This document shows, piece after piece, positions 6,705 to 13,616 of a stretch of 15,128 bases of DNA. Origin of the DNA: Bacillota bacterium (GTDB lineage: Bacteria > Bacillota > Clostridia > Christensenellales > SZUA-584); contig JAEWWC010000048.1 of assembly GCA_023396555.1 (NCBI GenBank), positions 1-15,128 on the forward strand, given 5' to 3'. Position 1 is the first letter of the stretch; each line of letters begins with the position of its first letter. The notes under the pieces were generated by a model that made no database searches, had not been told where the DNA came from, and saw only the letters and a program-made list of their open reading frames with translations. Both the position numbers and the translations under genes were made by a program.

Positions 6705-9011
6705 TTGAATAAGAGATACCGCATCAGCGGCGTGTGCGCAGGCTGCGCCGCCGGAATTGAGGAAGGGGTACGCAGGATCATGGGAGTGACGGACGCGTCG
6801 TTGGACGCTGTTTCCGGTACGCTGATCGTGGAATCGTCCGGCGAATGGACACAGGCGCTCAGCGATAGCATCGCTGAAACGGTACACCGCGGTGAACCGG
6901 GCGCGGTGTTGACCGAGGCCGATACCCCCTCCGCCAAGCGCACCGTCTATCTGAGAGGCCTCAGTTGCGGCGAGTGTGCCGCCAAAATAGAGCATGCGGT
7001 GTCGCGCATCGAAGGCGTGGTTTCTGCCTCCATCAGTGTGATGTCAGGTCAGATGGTGATCGAAGCGGCGGACGCCGCGGCGCTGCCCGGCATACTGCGG
7101 CAGGCGTCCAAAACCGCTGCCGCTATCGAGCCGGACGTATCCGTCTCCTTCACTGAGGAAGCGGAGGAAGAGCACGGCCTGCCCCGCTGGCTTCATTGGG
7201 CCATGATGGGCACGGGCGTCGCGCTGTTCGCCGCTGCTCTGCTGATCCCCGCCCCCGAGTGGCTCAACCTGGCGTTTTACATCGCGAGCTATCTGCTGAT
7301 CGGCGGTCAGGTGGTGTGGGAGGCGCTGAAGAATATTTTCCGAGGCAAGGTGTTTGACGAGAACTTCCTGATGAGCCTCGCCACCATCAGCGCATTTGCC
7401 ATCGGCGAATATCCGGAGGGCGTCGCGGTGATGCTGTTCTATCAGGTGGGCGAAGCGTTCCAGAATGCCGCCGTGGGTCGTTCCCAGAAGTCGATATCCG
7501 CGCTGCGCGATATCCGTCCCGACACGGCCAGCCTGATCACGCCGGAGGGCACGGTGACGGTATCCCCCGAGACGGTTGGCGTGGGTGAACGCATACTGGT
7601 GCGCCCCGGCGAACGCATACCGCTGGACGGCGTGGTGCTGGAGGGCGTGTCCGCGCTGGATACGTCCGCACTGACAGGCGAGTCGCTGCCTCGCGACGTG
7701 GAACCGGGTGCTGCCGTGCTGTCTGGATCCATCAATCAGAGCGGCCTGCTGACCATCGAGGTCACCAAGGAGTTCGGCCAATCCACCATCGCCAAGATAC
7801 TGGAGCTGGTGCAGAGCGCAGGCAGCAAGAAAGCGCCGGCGGAGCGGTTCATCACCAAGTTCTCGCGCTATTATACGCCCGCTGTGGTGGCGGCCGCGGC
7901 ATTGTTGGCCGTCGTACCGCCGCTGTTCGTACCGGGCGCACAGTTCGCCGACTGGCTGAACCGGGCGCTGGTGTTCCTCGTAGTGTCGTGCCCGTGCGCG
8001 CTGGTCATCTCCATACCGCTGGGGTTCTTCGGCGGCATCGGCGGCACGTCCCGCCACGGTATACTGGTGAAGGGCAGCAGCTATCTGGAAGCGATGGGCC
8101 GCGTGGACACCATGGTGTTCGACAAGACAGGCACGCTGACGGAGGGCCGCTTCGCCGTGACGCATGTGGAGGGCGGCGGCGACGTGCTGCGGCTGGCGGC
8201 GCACGCCGAGATACACTCCAACCACCCCATTGCGGTATCCATACGCAAGGCTTACGGTGGCGAGCTGGACGAATCCGCCGTTACTGAGCTGGAGGAGATC
8301 GCGGGTCACGGCATCAGCGCGAAGGTCGGCGGCACATCCGTGCTGGCGGGCAACGCCAAGCTGATGCGGCGCTACGGTATTGAAGCCCCCGCTGCCGGTC
8401 AGGCGGGCACCGTGGCATACGTCGCGGCGGACGGCAAATACGCCGGGTACATCGTGATCTCGGATAAGGTGCGGGCGGACAGCGCGGAAACGCTGCGCGC
8501 ACTCAAAGGCATGGGTGTGAAGCAGACGGTGATGCTGACGGGCGACAGCCGCGAGGTAGCGGAGAAGGTGGCCGCGGAGTTGGGTATCGATACGGTATAC
8601 GCGGAACTGCTGCCGGATCAGAAGGTGGAGAAGCTGGAGGAACTGCGCCGCGAACGGACCGGCAAAGGCAAGCTGGCGTTCGTAGGTGACGGCATCAACG
8701 ACGCACCGGTGCTGGCGCTGGCGGACGTGGGCATCGCGATGGGCGGCGGCGGTGCGGACGCGGCTATCGAAGCGGCGGACATCGTGCTGATGAAGGATGA
8801 GCCGAAGAAGCTGGCGAAGCTGATGCATATATCGCGAAAGACGAGCCGCATCGTCTGGCAGAACATACTGTTCGCGCTGGGCGTGAAGGGTGCGATACTG
8901 CTGCTGGGCGCGATGGGCATCGCCACGATGTGGGAGGCGGTGTTCGGCGACGTGGGCGTCGCGGTGCTCGCGATACTCAACGCGATGCGGGCGGTGCGCG
9001 TACCCAAGTAA
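6705..9011 (+). CDS. Heavy-metal P1B-type ATPase (Zn2+/Cd2+/Pb2+ class) with two HMA domains
   Basis: Membrane pump exporting divalent soft metals at the cost of ATP (CadA/ZntA class). The 768 residues include two N-terminal metal-binding domains with CAGC (11-14) and CGEC (88-91), membrane helices from about 163, TGES (324-327) in the actuator domain, the transport-site CPC (429-431), the phosphorylated Asp473 in DKTGTLT, the SNHPIA nucleotide-site motif (505-510) and GDGINDAP (661-668). Asp749 in the last helix (FGDVGVAVL) matches the ZntA membrane Asp that marks divalent rather than Cu+ transport. The start codon is TTG at 6705, nine bases after AAAGGAG, with no better ATG upstream. A consensus promoter with a metal-operator-like palindrome precedes it and a terminator follows, so it is monocistronic and probably metal-induced. 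Exact metal preference cannot be read from the sequence. Confidence 0.95.
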   Translation: MNKRYRISGVCAGCAAGIEEGVRRIMGVTDASLDAVSGTLIVESSGEWTQALSDSIAETVHRGEPGAVLTEADTPSAKRTVYLRGLSCGECAAKIEHAVSRIEGVVSASISVMSGQMVIEAADAAALPGILRQASKTAAAIEPDVSVSFTEEAEEEHGLPRWLHWAMMGTGVALFAAALLIPAPEWLNLAFYIASYLLIGGQVVWEALKNIFRGKVFDENFLMSLATISAFAIGEYPEGVAVMLFYQVGEAFQNAAVGRSQKSISALRDIRPDTASLITPEGTVTVSPETVGVGERILVRPGERIPLDGVVLEGVSALDTSALTGESLPRDVEPGAAVLSGSINQSGLLTIEVTKEFGQSTIAKILELVQSAGSKKAPAERFITKFSRYYTPAVVAAAALLAVVPPLFVPGAQFADWLNRALVFLVVSCPCALVISIPLGFFGGIGGTSRHGILVKGSSYLEAMGRVDTMVFDKTGTLTEGRFAVTHVEGGGDVLRLAAHAEIHSNHPIAVSIRKAYGGELDESAVTELEEIAGHGISAKVGGTSVLAGNAKLMRRYGIEAPAAGQAGTVAYVAADGKYAGYIVISDKVRADSAETLRALKGMGVKQTVMLTGDSREVAEKVAAELGIDTVYAELLPDQKVEKLEELRRERTGKGKLAFVGDGINDAPVLALADVGIAMGGGGADAAIEAADIVLMKDEPKKLAKLMHISRKTSRIVWQNILFALGVKGAILLLGAMGIATMWEAVFGDVGVAVLAILNAMRAVRVPK

Positions 9012-9057
9012 CATAGCTGATCAACTGTGCCCGTTTCACAGCAGAGCATACAGACAG

Positions 9058-9091
9058 AAATGCCTCCGGAATAAGCGCGGAGGCATTTGTC
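9058..9091 (+). terminator. Rho-independent terminator after the P-type ATPase gene
   Basis: AAATGCCTCCG (9058-9068) and CGGAGGCATTT (9078-9088) form a perfect 11-bp stem with a 9-base loop, then a T-rich tail. It lies 47 bases past the stop. Confidence 0.88.
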
Positions 9092-9112
9092 GTTTTAGCC
9101 AGTCAGAATCAT

Positions 9113-9156
9113 AGCGATGTATGCGGATAGATAGATCCTCCGTATACACAATCGCT
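9113..9156. repeat. Long imperfect hairpin between ATPase and DUF3793 genes
   Basis: AGCGAT (9113-9118) pairs with ATCGCT (9151-9156), and the inner sequences TGTATGCGG and CCGTATACA add further pairs around a short centre. On the plus strand it is followed by a T-rich stretch (9157-9170), so it may be a second terminator; on the minus strand it follows the DUF3793 stop but lacks a T tail. Confidence 0.4.
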
Positions 9157-9172
9157 TTCGTTTTTCTTTCCT

Positions 9173-9745
9173 TTAAATTTTATCGCAGCATGCCTGTTTC
9201 ATCATGCTTCTCACCTGTTCACGCGCGCGTTTATAAGCGTAGTACGCCCGCTCGGAGGGCCGCACGTCGCCGTACATCCGCCAGCCCATCGTCTTGCGGT
9301 AGGGAATCGGCAAGCCCATGAAGCCGTATACATCCTTGATGGGGTAACCGAGAAAGAGACCGATCTCATGCGGATAGGCGTTGCCCTGTATTTTGCCGGC
9401 CAGTTGTTCCACCAGCGCCTCCGGCAGCGCGTCCGCCGGATAACCCAGCCGCTCAAGGCAGGCGCTCATCCGTGGGTCCGCCAGCGTCCGCAAAAGGCTC
9501 TCACGGTGCCAGACAAACAGCTGTACCCTATCCTCATGGCGTTTGACAACGGTATACGATACCCCGCTGTCTCCGCCGAAGCGTGCCCGGCAGAATTCCA
9601 GCGCCCGGCTGCCCGCGTTGATCAGACTGGCCGGCTTAACGCCGATCACCGTCGGACCCACCTTCTCGATGAAAGTCAGTATCTCGTCGTCCCCCGCGTA
9701 CCCTGCCGTCAGCATTGCTATGATGTCTGTGCCCGACTGCTGCAT
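9173..9745 (-). CDS. DUF3793 family protein
   Basis: A 190-residue soluble protein with no signal peptide or membrane segment. HEIGLFLGYPIKDVYGF (126-142) followed by an aromatic, basic stretch (WRMYGD near 155-160) is the hallmark of DUF3793, a clostridial family of unknown function. Cysteines are at 52, 96, 186 and 187, the last two near the C-terminus (ACCDKI). From memory of clostridial genomes, relatives often lie beside ferrous iron uptake genes or flavodoxins; no such genes are present here. The start at 9745 has only a weak purine-rich stretch (GGGAACGGGAAAA) upstream. The gene is alone, with its own promoter and large palindromes resembling DtxR/MntR-type sites in the leader (9813-9868), which suggests iron or manganese control. 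I do not assign a function. Confidence 0.85.
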   Translation of the reverse strand: MQQSGTDIIAMLTAGYAGDDEILTFIEKVGPTVIGVKPASLINAGSRALEFCRARFGGDSGVSYTVVKRHEDRVQLFVWHRESLLRTLADPRMSACLERLGYPADALPEALVEQLAGKIQGNAYPHEIGLFLGYPIKDVYGFMGLPIPYRKTMGWRMYGDVRPSERAYYAYKRAREQVRSMMKQACCDKI

Positions 9746-9812
9746 TTTTCCCGTTCCCTTCGCTGAGCGTATTTCATAAATAGTCTTTGCTTTTCCGACA
9801 GTCCGTTACACA

Positions 9813-9828
9813 GTTAGATTTCGCTAAC
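9813..9828. promoter_or_regulatory. Secondary GTTAG/CTAAC inverted repeat in the DUF3793 leader
   Basis: AGTTAG (9812-9817) and CTAACT (9824-9829) are inverted around six bases and repeat the half-site seen in the larger palindrome 12 bases away, suggesting a second copy of the same binding site. It lies downstream of the likely transcription start. Confidence 0.4.
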
Positions 9829-9840
9829 TTTATGCTCCTT

Positions 9841-9868
9841 AAATTAGTTAGCTTTAGCTAACTAATTT
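9841..9868. promoter_or_regulatory. Large perfect palindrome, candidate DtxR/MntR-type metal-responsive operator
   Basis: AAATTAGTTAGC (9841-9852) and GCTAACTAATTT (9857-9868) are perfect 12-base arms around TTTA. The half-site TTAGTTAGC resembles the TTAGGTTAGCCTAACCTAA boxes of DtxR/IdeR-type regulators. It overlaps the expected transcription start of the DUF3793 gene. A transcribed hairpin role is possible too, but the position and the second nearby copy favour an operator. Confidence 0.5.
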
Positions 9869-9869
9869 T

Positions 9870-9898
9870 TGAATACTATAGCTTAAGATCAAAGTCAA
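9870..9898 (-). promoter_or_regulatory. Probable promoter of the DUF3793 gene
   Basis: Minus-strand TTGACT (9893-9898), 17-base spacer, TATTCA (9870-9875). The -10 is poor, so this call rests on the spacing and on the palindrome just downstream. The rest of the nearly 300-base gap 9746-10044 holds the palindromes, the terminator at 9981-10014 and no credible gene. Confidence 0.4.
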
Positions 9899-9980
9899 TC
9901 CCCTTTTGTTCTTTTCTCAGACAGAAGTCCGACTCTTCTCCCGCGAGCAGGAATTGTCGGTACATGTGGTCTACAGCAGC

Positions 9981-10014
9981 AAAAAGCGGAGAGTTTTGGA
10001 ACACTCCGCTTTTT
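9981..10014 (-). terminator. Rho-independent terminator after the beta-lyase gene
   Basis: AAAAAGCGGAG (9981-9991) and CTCCGCTTTTT (10004-10014) form a perfect 11-bp stem with a T run on either strand, 30 bases past the beta-lyase stop. Confidence 0.88.
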
Positions 10015-10044
10015 GTTATATCGTTGATATGTGTGCCTCTATTA

Positions 10045-11493
10045 TTACAGACTATCGCCGAAGTCCGCACGGAACTTGGCGCACAGCTTCTCCTGCCAGT
10101 CAGACACCGGCGTCAAGCGCCCGAAGAAGAAGCGGAGCACGCTGGGCTCTTCCACAAACTCAAGGCCGCCCACCAGCTCGCGGTTCTCATAGAGCCACGC
10201 GATGCGGTCGATGGCGTACTCCACCTGCGACAGCGTGAATACGCGGCGCGGCAGCGCCAGCCGCAGCAGTTCCATGTTGGAGTAGGTCTCGTTGCCGTCC
10301 TCGTCGCGCTGCTCTGAGAGCGTTCCGCGTTCCATGCCGCGTACGCCGCCTGCAATATATACTGCCGCAGCCAGTGCCCCAGCAGGATACTGCGCCTGCG
10401 GCACATGCGGCAGAAACGCCGATGCGTTGAGGTGACAGCCCAGGCCACCTGCGGGCGTCACCACGGGGATGCCCTTCTTGCACAGCTCGCCCACCATATG
10501 CTGAATGAACTGAGGTCCCTGATTGATCATGTCCATATCCATCGTTTCACGCAGGCCCACCGCAATGGCTTCCATCTCGCGTACCGACATGCCGCCGTAC
10601 GTCAAAAAGCCCTCGAAAAGCGGTATACGTTCGCGCATCTTGAGATACAGATCGCGGTCGTTCAGGCAGATACCGCCGCCGCGCGCACAGCCTAGCTTGC
10701 GGGCAGAGAAATACAAGATGTCACACTGGGCACAAATCTCTTTGGTGATCTCCGCGATGCTCATGTCTTTGCAGGCTTCCTCGCGTGTCTTGATGAAATA
10801 TAGGTTGTCGGCCAGCAGTGAAAGGTCGGACACAACCAGCACGCCATTTTTGCGGCAAATCTCGCTAACCTTGCGCATGTTCGCGAGGGACACCGGTTGC
10901 CCGCCGATCAGGTTGGTTCCCATCTCGATGCGCACAAACGGCACTCTATCCGCGCCGTATTCTCCGATCAGCGCTTCCAGCCTTTCCGTATCCATGTCAC
11001 CTTTGAAAGGCTCGTCGCTGCAAATCTGCATGGCGGCATCCTTATACAGCTCCACCACACGACCGCCGTTCAGCGTGATGTGCGCCTTGGTGGTCGTGAA
11101 GTGATAGTTCATCGGGATCACGTCGCCTTCTTTGACGAAAATCTGCGCCAGTATGTTTTCGCAGGCCCGGCCCTGATGCGCGGGCAGGAAATACTCCGTA
11201 CCGAACAGCTCGCGAATGGTGTTCTCCAGCCGCGTGTACGTCTGCGACCCTGCGTAGCTGTCATCCGCCTGCATCATCGCCGCCAGCTGGTTGTCGCTCA
11301 TCGCGTTAACGCCGCTGTCCGTCAGCATGTCGAGATAAACATCCTCGTTTTTCAGAAGGAATGTGTTGTTGCCGGCCTCCGTAATAGCTGTGAGGCGCTG
11401 TTCGATGGGAACGAGATCGAGCTTTTGAACGATGCGGACCTTGTGCATCTCAAGGGGTAAAAAGTCGTGACAAAAAAACCTGATGTTAGACAT
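10045..11493 (-). CDS. Tyrosine phenol-lyase/tryptophanase-family PLP beta-lyase with altered active site
   Basis: PLP enzyme of the beta-eliminating lyase family, which cleaves an amino acid at C-beta to pyruvate, ammonia and a leaving group. The 482 residues align over the whole family length. Present are DDSYAGS (Tyr80), HQGR (Arg109), NLIGGQPVS (195-202), PLP Lys266 and the carboxylate-binding Arg of LPRRVFT. HFTTT (131-135) and Arg389 in MERG match the phenol-contact positions Thr124 and Arg381 of tyrosine phenol-lyase rather than tryptophanase. However, the PLP-site DATR/DAAR motif is DLSL (223-226), losing a conserved Arg; the lysine motif is SARKL, not S(A/G)KKD; and GGHAxF is GGLGCH (349-354). 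Substrate is therefore uncertain: tyrosine, tryptophan, cysteine or an S-substituted cysteine. The start at 11493 follows GGAGGG. It is a single gene with its own promoter and terminator. Confidence 0.85.
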   Translation of the reverse strand: MSNIRFFCHDFLPLEMHKVRIVQKLDLVPIEQRLTAITEAGNNTFLLKNEDVYLDMLTDSGVNAMSDNQLAAMMQADDSYAGSQTYTRLENTIRELFGTEYFLPAHQGRACENILAQIFVKEGDVIPMNYHFTTTKAHITLNGGRVVELYKDAAMQICSDEPFKGDMDTERLEALIGEYGADRVPFVRIEMGTNLIGGQPVSLANMRKVSEICRKNGVLVVSDLSLLADNLYFIKTREEACKDMSIAEITKEICAQCDILYFSARKLGCARGGGICLNDRDLYLKMRERIPLFEGFLTYGGMSVREMEAIAVGLRETMDMDMINQGPQFIQHMVGELCKKGIPVVTPAGGLGCHLNASAFLPHVPQAQYPAGALAAAVYIAGGVRGMERGTLSEQRDEDGNETYSNMELLRLALPRRVFTLSQVEYAIDRIAWLYENRELVGGLEFVEEPSVLRFFFGRLTPVSDWQEKLCAKFRADFGDSL

Positions 11494-11557
11494 CCGTACT
11501 ACCCTCCTACCGTAAATAAATAAGTGTATTGCCGTTAACTGCCGTCAAACCGTCATT

Positions 11558-11586
11558 ATCATACACAATATTCCCCTGATTGACAA
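11558..11586 (-). promoter_or_regulatory. Promoter of the beta-lyase gene
   Basis: Minus-strand TTGTCA (11581-11586), 17-base spacer, TATGAT (11558-11563). The leader is about 58 bases. No long leader peptide or Trp-rich open frame like the E. coli tnaC attenuator is visible in it. Confidence 0.65.
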
Positions 11587-11656
11587 GTCCAGCTGCAAAC
11601 CGTTTTTTGGCAAGGCCGGTGTTCAGTGTACCCCCAACTGTCTTAGCGCAAAATAA

Positions 11657-11692
11657 AAAAGCCTTATTGAAAACACGTCCAATAAGGCTTTT
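11657..11692 (-). terminator. Rho-independent terminator after metY
   Basis: AAAAGCCTTATTG (11657-11669) and CAATAAGGCTTTT (11680-11692) form a perfect 13-bp stem with a 10-base loop and a T run on the minus strand, 11 bases past the metY stop. Confidence 0.9.
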
Positions 11693-11703
11693 GGTTAATG
11701 TGC

Positions 11704-12984
11704 TTACAGCGCCTGTTCCAGCTCGTAGATAATGTCGTCTATGTGCTCGGTGCCGATGGACAGCCGGATGGTGCCCGGCGAGATGCCAGATGCCAACAGT
11801 TCCTCATCGCTCATCTGCGAGTGCGTGGTGCTGGCGGGATGAATCACGAGGGATTTAACGTCCGCCACGTTGGCCAGCAGCGAGAACAGCTTCAGCTTGC
11901 CGATGAACTGCAGCGCCGCCTCACGGCCTCCCTTAATCTCGAACGTGAATATCGAGCCCGCGCCGTTCGGGAAGTACTTCTTGTACAGCTTGTGGTGCGG
12001 ATGGTCGCTCAGCGCCGGGTGATTCACCTTTTCCACGTTGGGATGCTTGCTCAGGAATTTGACGACCTTGAGCGCATTTTCCACATGGCGTTCCACGCGC
12101 AGCGATAGCGTCTCCAGCCCCTGCAGGAACAGGAACGAGTTAAACGGACTCAAAGCCGAGCCGGTGTCGCGCAGCAGTGTCACGCGCGCTTTGATGATGT
12201 ACGCGAGCGGTCCCGCCACGTCCGAGAACACCGCGCCGTGGTAGCCGGGGCTCGGCTCGGTGAGGCCGGGGAACTTGCCCGAAGCCTTCCAATCGAACTT
12301 GCCGCCGTCCACGATCACACCGCCGATGGACGTGCCGTGACCACCGATGAACTTGGTGGCCGAATGCACCACGATGTCCGCGCCGTATTCGATGGGACGC
12401 AGCAGGTAGGGTGTGGTGAACGTGTTGTCAATAATGAGCGGTACGCCGTTTTTATGGGCGATGTCCGCCACCTTTTCAATATCGATGATGGTGGAGTTGG
12501 GGTTGCCGAGGCTCTCAATGAACAGTGCCTTGGTGTTGGGCTGTATCGCCGCCTCGAAGCTGCCCTCCATATCCGGGTCCACAAACGTCACGTCGATGCC
12601 GAATTCTTTGAACGTGTGCGCAAACAGGTTGTAGGTACCGCCGTAGAGCGTGTTGGCAGAAACGATGTGGTCGCCCGAGCGCGCGATGTTCTGTATCGCA
12701 TAGGTGACCGCCGCGGAGCCGCTGGACAGTGCCAGCGCGCCCACGCCGCCTTCCAGCGCGGCGATGCGCTTCTCAAACACATCCGTCGTCGGGTTCATGA
12801 TACGGGTGTAGATGTTACCCGCCTCCGACAGCGCAAAACGGCCGGCGGCCGACTCAGGGCTGGGAAACACATAGGAGGTCGTCTGGTAGATCGGGACGGC
12901 TCTGGCATCCGTTGCCGGATCGGGAGATTCCTGCCCTACATGCAGCTGCAGGGTTTCAAACTTGTATTGTCTTTCGCTGGCCAT
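11704..12984 (-). CDS. metY: O-acetylhomoserine sulfhydrylase (O-acetylhomoserine aminocarboxypropyltransferase), MetY
   Basis: PLP enzyme that replaces the acetyl group of O-acetylhomoserine with sulfide to give homocysteine; many members also act on O-acetylserine. The 426 residues are the length of the OAH/OAS sulfhydrylase branch of the Cys/Met metabolism family, longer than cystathionine synthases (about 380-400). The N-terminal ETLQLHVGQ and PIYQTTSYVF, YTRIMNPT (59-66), the PLP lysine Lys211 in HSATKFIGGHG, and HPASTTHSQM near the C-terminus are characteristic. The start follows AAGGAG. It has its own promoter (13040-13068) flanked by repeated AT-rich motifs, and a terminator. It complements metA, predicted to make O-acetylhomoserine, for direct sulfhydrylation, bypassing cystathionine. 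Assignment is firm; use of O-acetylserine is possible. Confidence 0.95.
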   Translation of the reverse strand: MASERQYKFETLQLHVGQESPDPATDARAVPIYQTTSYVFPSPESAAGRFALSEAGNIYTRIMNPTTDVFEKRIAALEGGVGALALSSGSAAVTYAIQNIARSGDHIVSANTLYGGTYNLFAHTFKEFGIDVTFVDPDMEGSFEAAIQPNTKALFIESLGNPNSTIIDIEKVADIAHKNGVPLIIDNTFTTPYLLRPIEYGADIVVHSATKFIGGHGTSIGGVIVDGGKFDWKASGKFPGLTEPSPGYHGAVFSDVAGPLAYIIKARVTLLRDTGSALSPFNSFLFLQGLETLSLRVERHVENALKVVKFLSKHPNVEKVNHPALSDHPHHKLYKKYFPNGAGSIFTFEIKGGREAALQFIGKLKLFSLLANVADVKSLVIHPASTTHSQMSDEELLASGISPGTIRLSIGTEHIDDIIYELEQAL

Positions 12985-13010
12985 TGTCGTTTCTCCTTAT
13001 CGCATATATT

Positions 13011-13029
13011 TCATATATTCTTTATATGA
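13011..13029. promoter_or_regulatory. Candidate operator in the metY leader
   Basis: TCATATA (13011-13017) and TATATGA (13023-13029) are perfect inverted arms around five bases, at about +4 to +22 of the predicted metY transcript. TTTATATGATTT (13021-13032) at this site recurs at 13087-13098, upstream of the -35 box. Confidence 0.45.
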
Positions 13030-13039
13030 TTTTTTCTAT

Positions 13040-13068
13040 ACTCTAATTCCCTTTATTTGTTTTGTCAA
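13040..13068 (-). promoter_or_regulatory. metY promoter
   Basis: Minus-strand TTGACA (13063-13068, perfect), 17-base spacer, TAGAGT (13040-13045, four of six). The leader of about 50 bases is too short for an S-box, SMK or T-box element. Confidence 0.6.
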
Positions 13069-13076
13069 GTATTTTT

Positions 13077-13098
13077 TCATACTTTTTTTATATGATTT
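13077..13098. promoter_or_regulatory. Second copy of the metY AT-rich motif, upstream of -35
   Basis: TCATA (13077-13081) and TATGA (13091-13095) are inverted, and TTTATATGATTT (13087-13098) repeats exactly the 12 bases at 13021-13032. The two copies bracket the promoter, an arrangement expected for a regulator binding both sides. Confidence 0.4.
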
Positions 13099-13138
13099 AA
13101 ACATAAGGCTGAAAAATAATAAAAAATTGTTGAATGGC

Positions 13139-13567
13139 TCAGATATTTGACATGGCGGCGCGTTGCTTTTCCGCAAGCTGGTCCAGCGTGATGCTGTCAA
13201 CCACGCCGCTGACCGCCTCGTCGACGCGCTTCCATACGTCCAATGTTACGCACTGACCGGCACGCGGACACTCGTTGGGCTCGTCCTCCATGCACTTTAC
13301 CGGCACCAGGCTGCCTTCTATCGCGCGCAGTATCATGCCCACGGTATATTCCTCGGCGGGCCGCGCCAGCTTGTATCCGCCTTGCGCCCCACGCGCGCTC
13401 TTCACAAATCCGGCTCGGCTCAGCACGGTGATAATCTGTTCGAGGTATTTCTCGGATATCTCCTGCCGTGCGGCAATGCTCTTGATCGTGACAAATTCGT
13501 CATTACCCGATGCGGCCAGGTCTACCATCATGCGCAGCGCATAGCGCCCCCGTGTCGAAATCTTCAT
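13139..13567 (-). CDS. Rrf2-family transcriptional regulator with three-cysteine (IscR/CymR-like) cluster region
   Basis: A 142-residue Rrf2 regulator. MKISTRGRYALRMMVDLA, the winged-helix stretch ISEKYLEQIITVLSRAGFV (37-55) and GAQGGYKLARPAEEY (60-74) are typical. Cys92, Cys100 and Cys106 (C-x7-C-x5-C) closely resemble the IscR cluster ligands (Cys92, 98, 104), although many non-cluster clostridial Rrf2 proteins share a CPR-type motif. The ATG at 13567 follows TAAAGGCG. It is the last gene of ridA-tcdA-rrf2, 49 bases after tcdA, and lies just upstream of metY, whose promoter carries repeated operator-like motifs. It is the nearest candidate regulator of metY and of its own operon. Family secure, ligand unknown. 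Confidence 0.93.
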   Translation of the reverse strand: MKISTRGRYALRMMVDLAASGNDEFVTIKSIAARQEISEKYLEQIITVLSRAGFVKSARGAQGGYKLARPAEEYTVGMILRAIEGSLVPVKCMEDEPNECPRAGQCVTLDVWKRVDEAVSGVVDSITLDQLAEKQRAAMSNI

Positions 13568-13616
13568 ATAAACGCCTTTACAGTTTTGGTCTTATGCCAT
13601 TTTACTACACAAACCG

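Noticed and set aside
7044..9014. 656-codon open frame on the minus strand
   Set aside because: Fully antisense to the P-type ATPase; its translation is rich in His, Arg and Gln with no recognisable motif, typical of a shadow frame.
9876..9965. 29-codon minus-strand frame between the beta-lyase terminator and the DUF3793 promoter
   Set aside because: No ribosome binding site, it overlaps the DUF3793 -35 and spacer, and the translation resembles nothing. A longer version beginning at 10070 would run through the terminator and into the beta-lyase gene.
11494..11560. Possible tnaC-like leader peptide before the beta-lyase gene
   Set aside because: The leader is short and holds no ATG-started frame with tryptophan and a stop.
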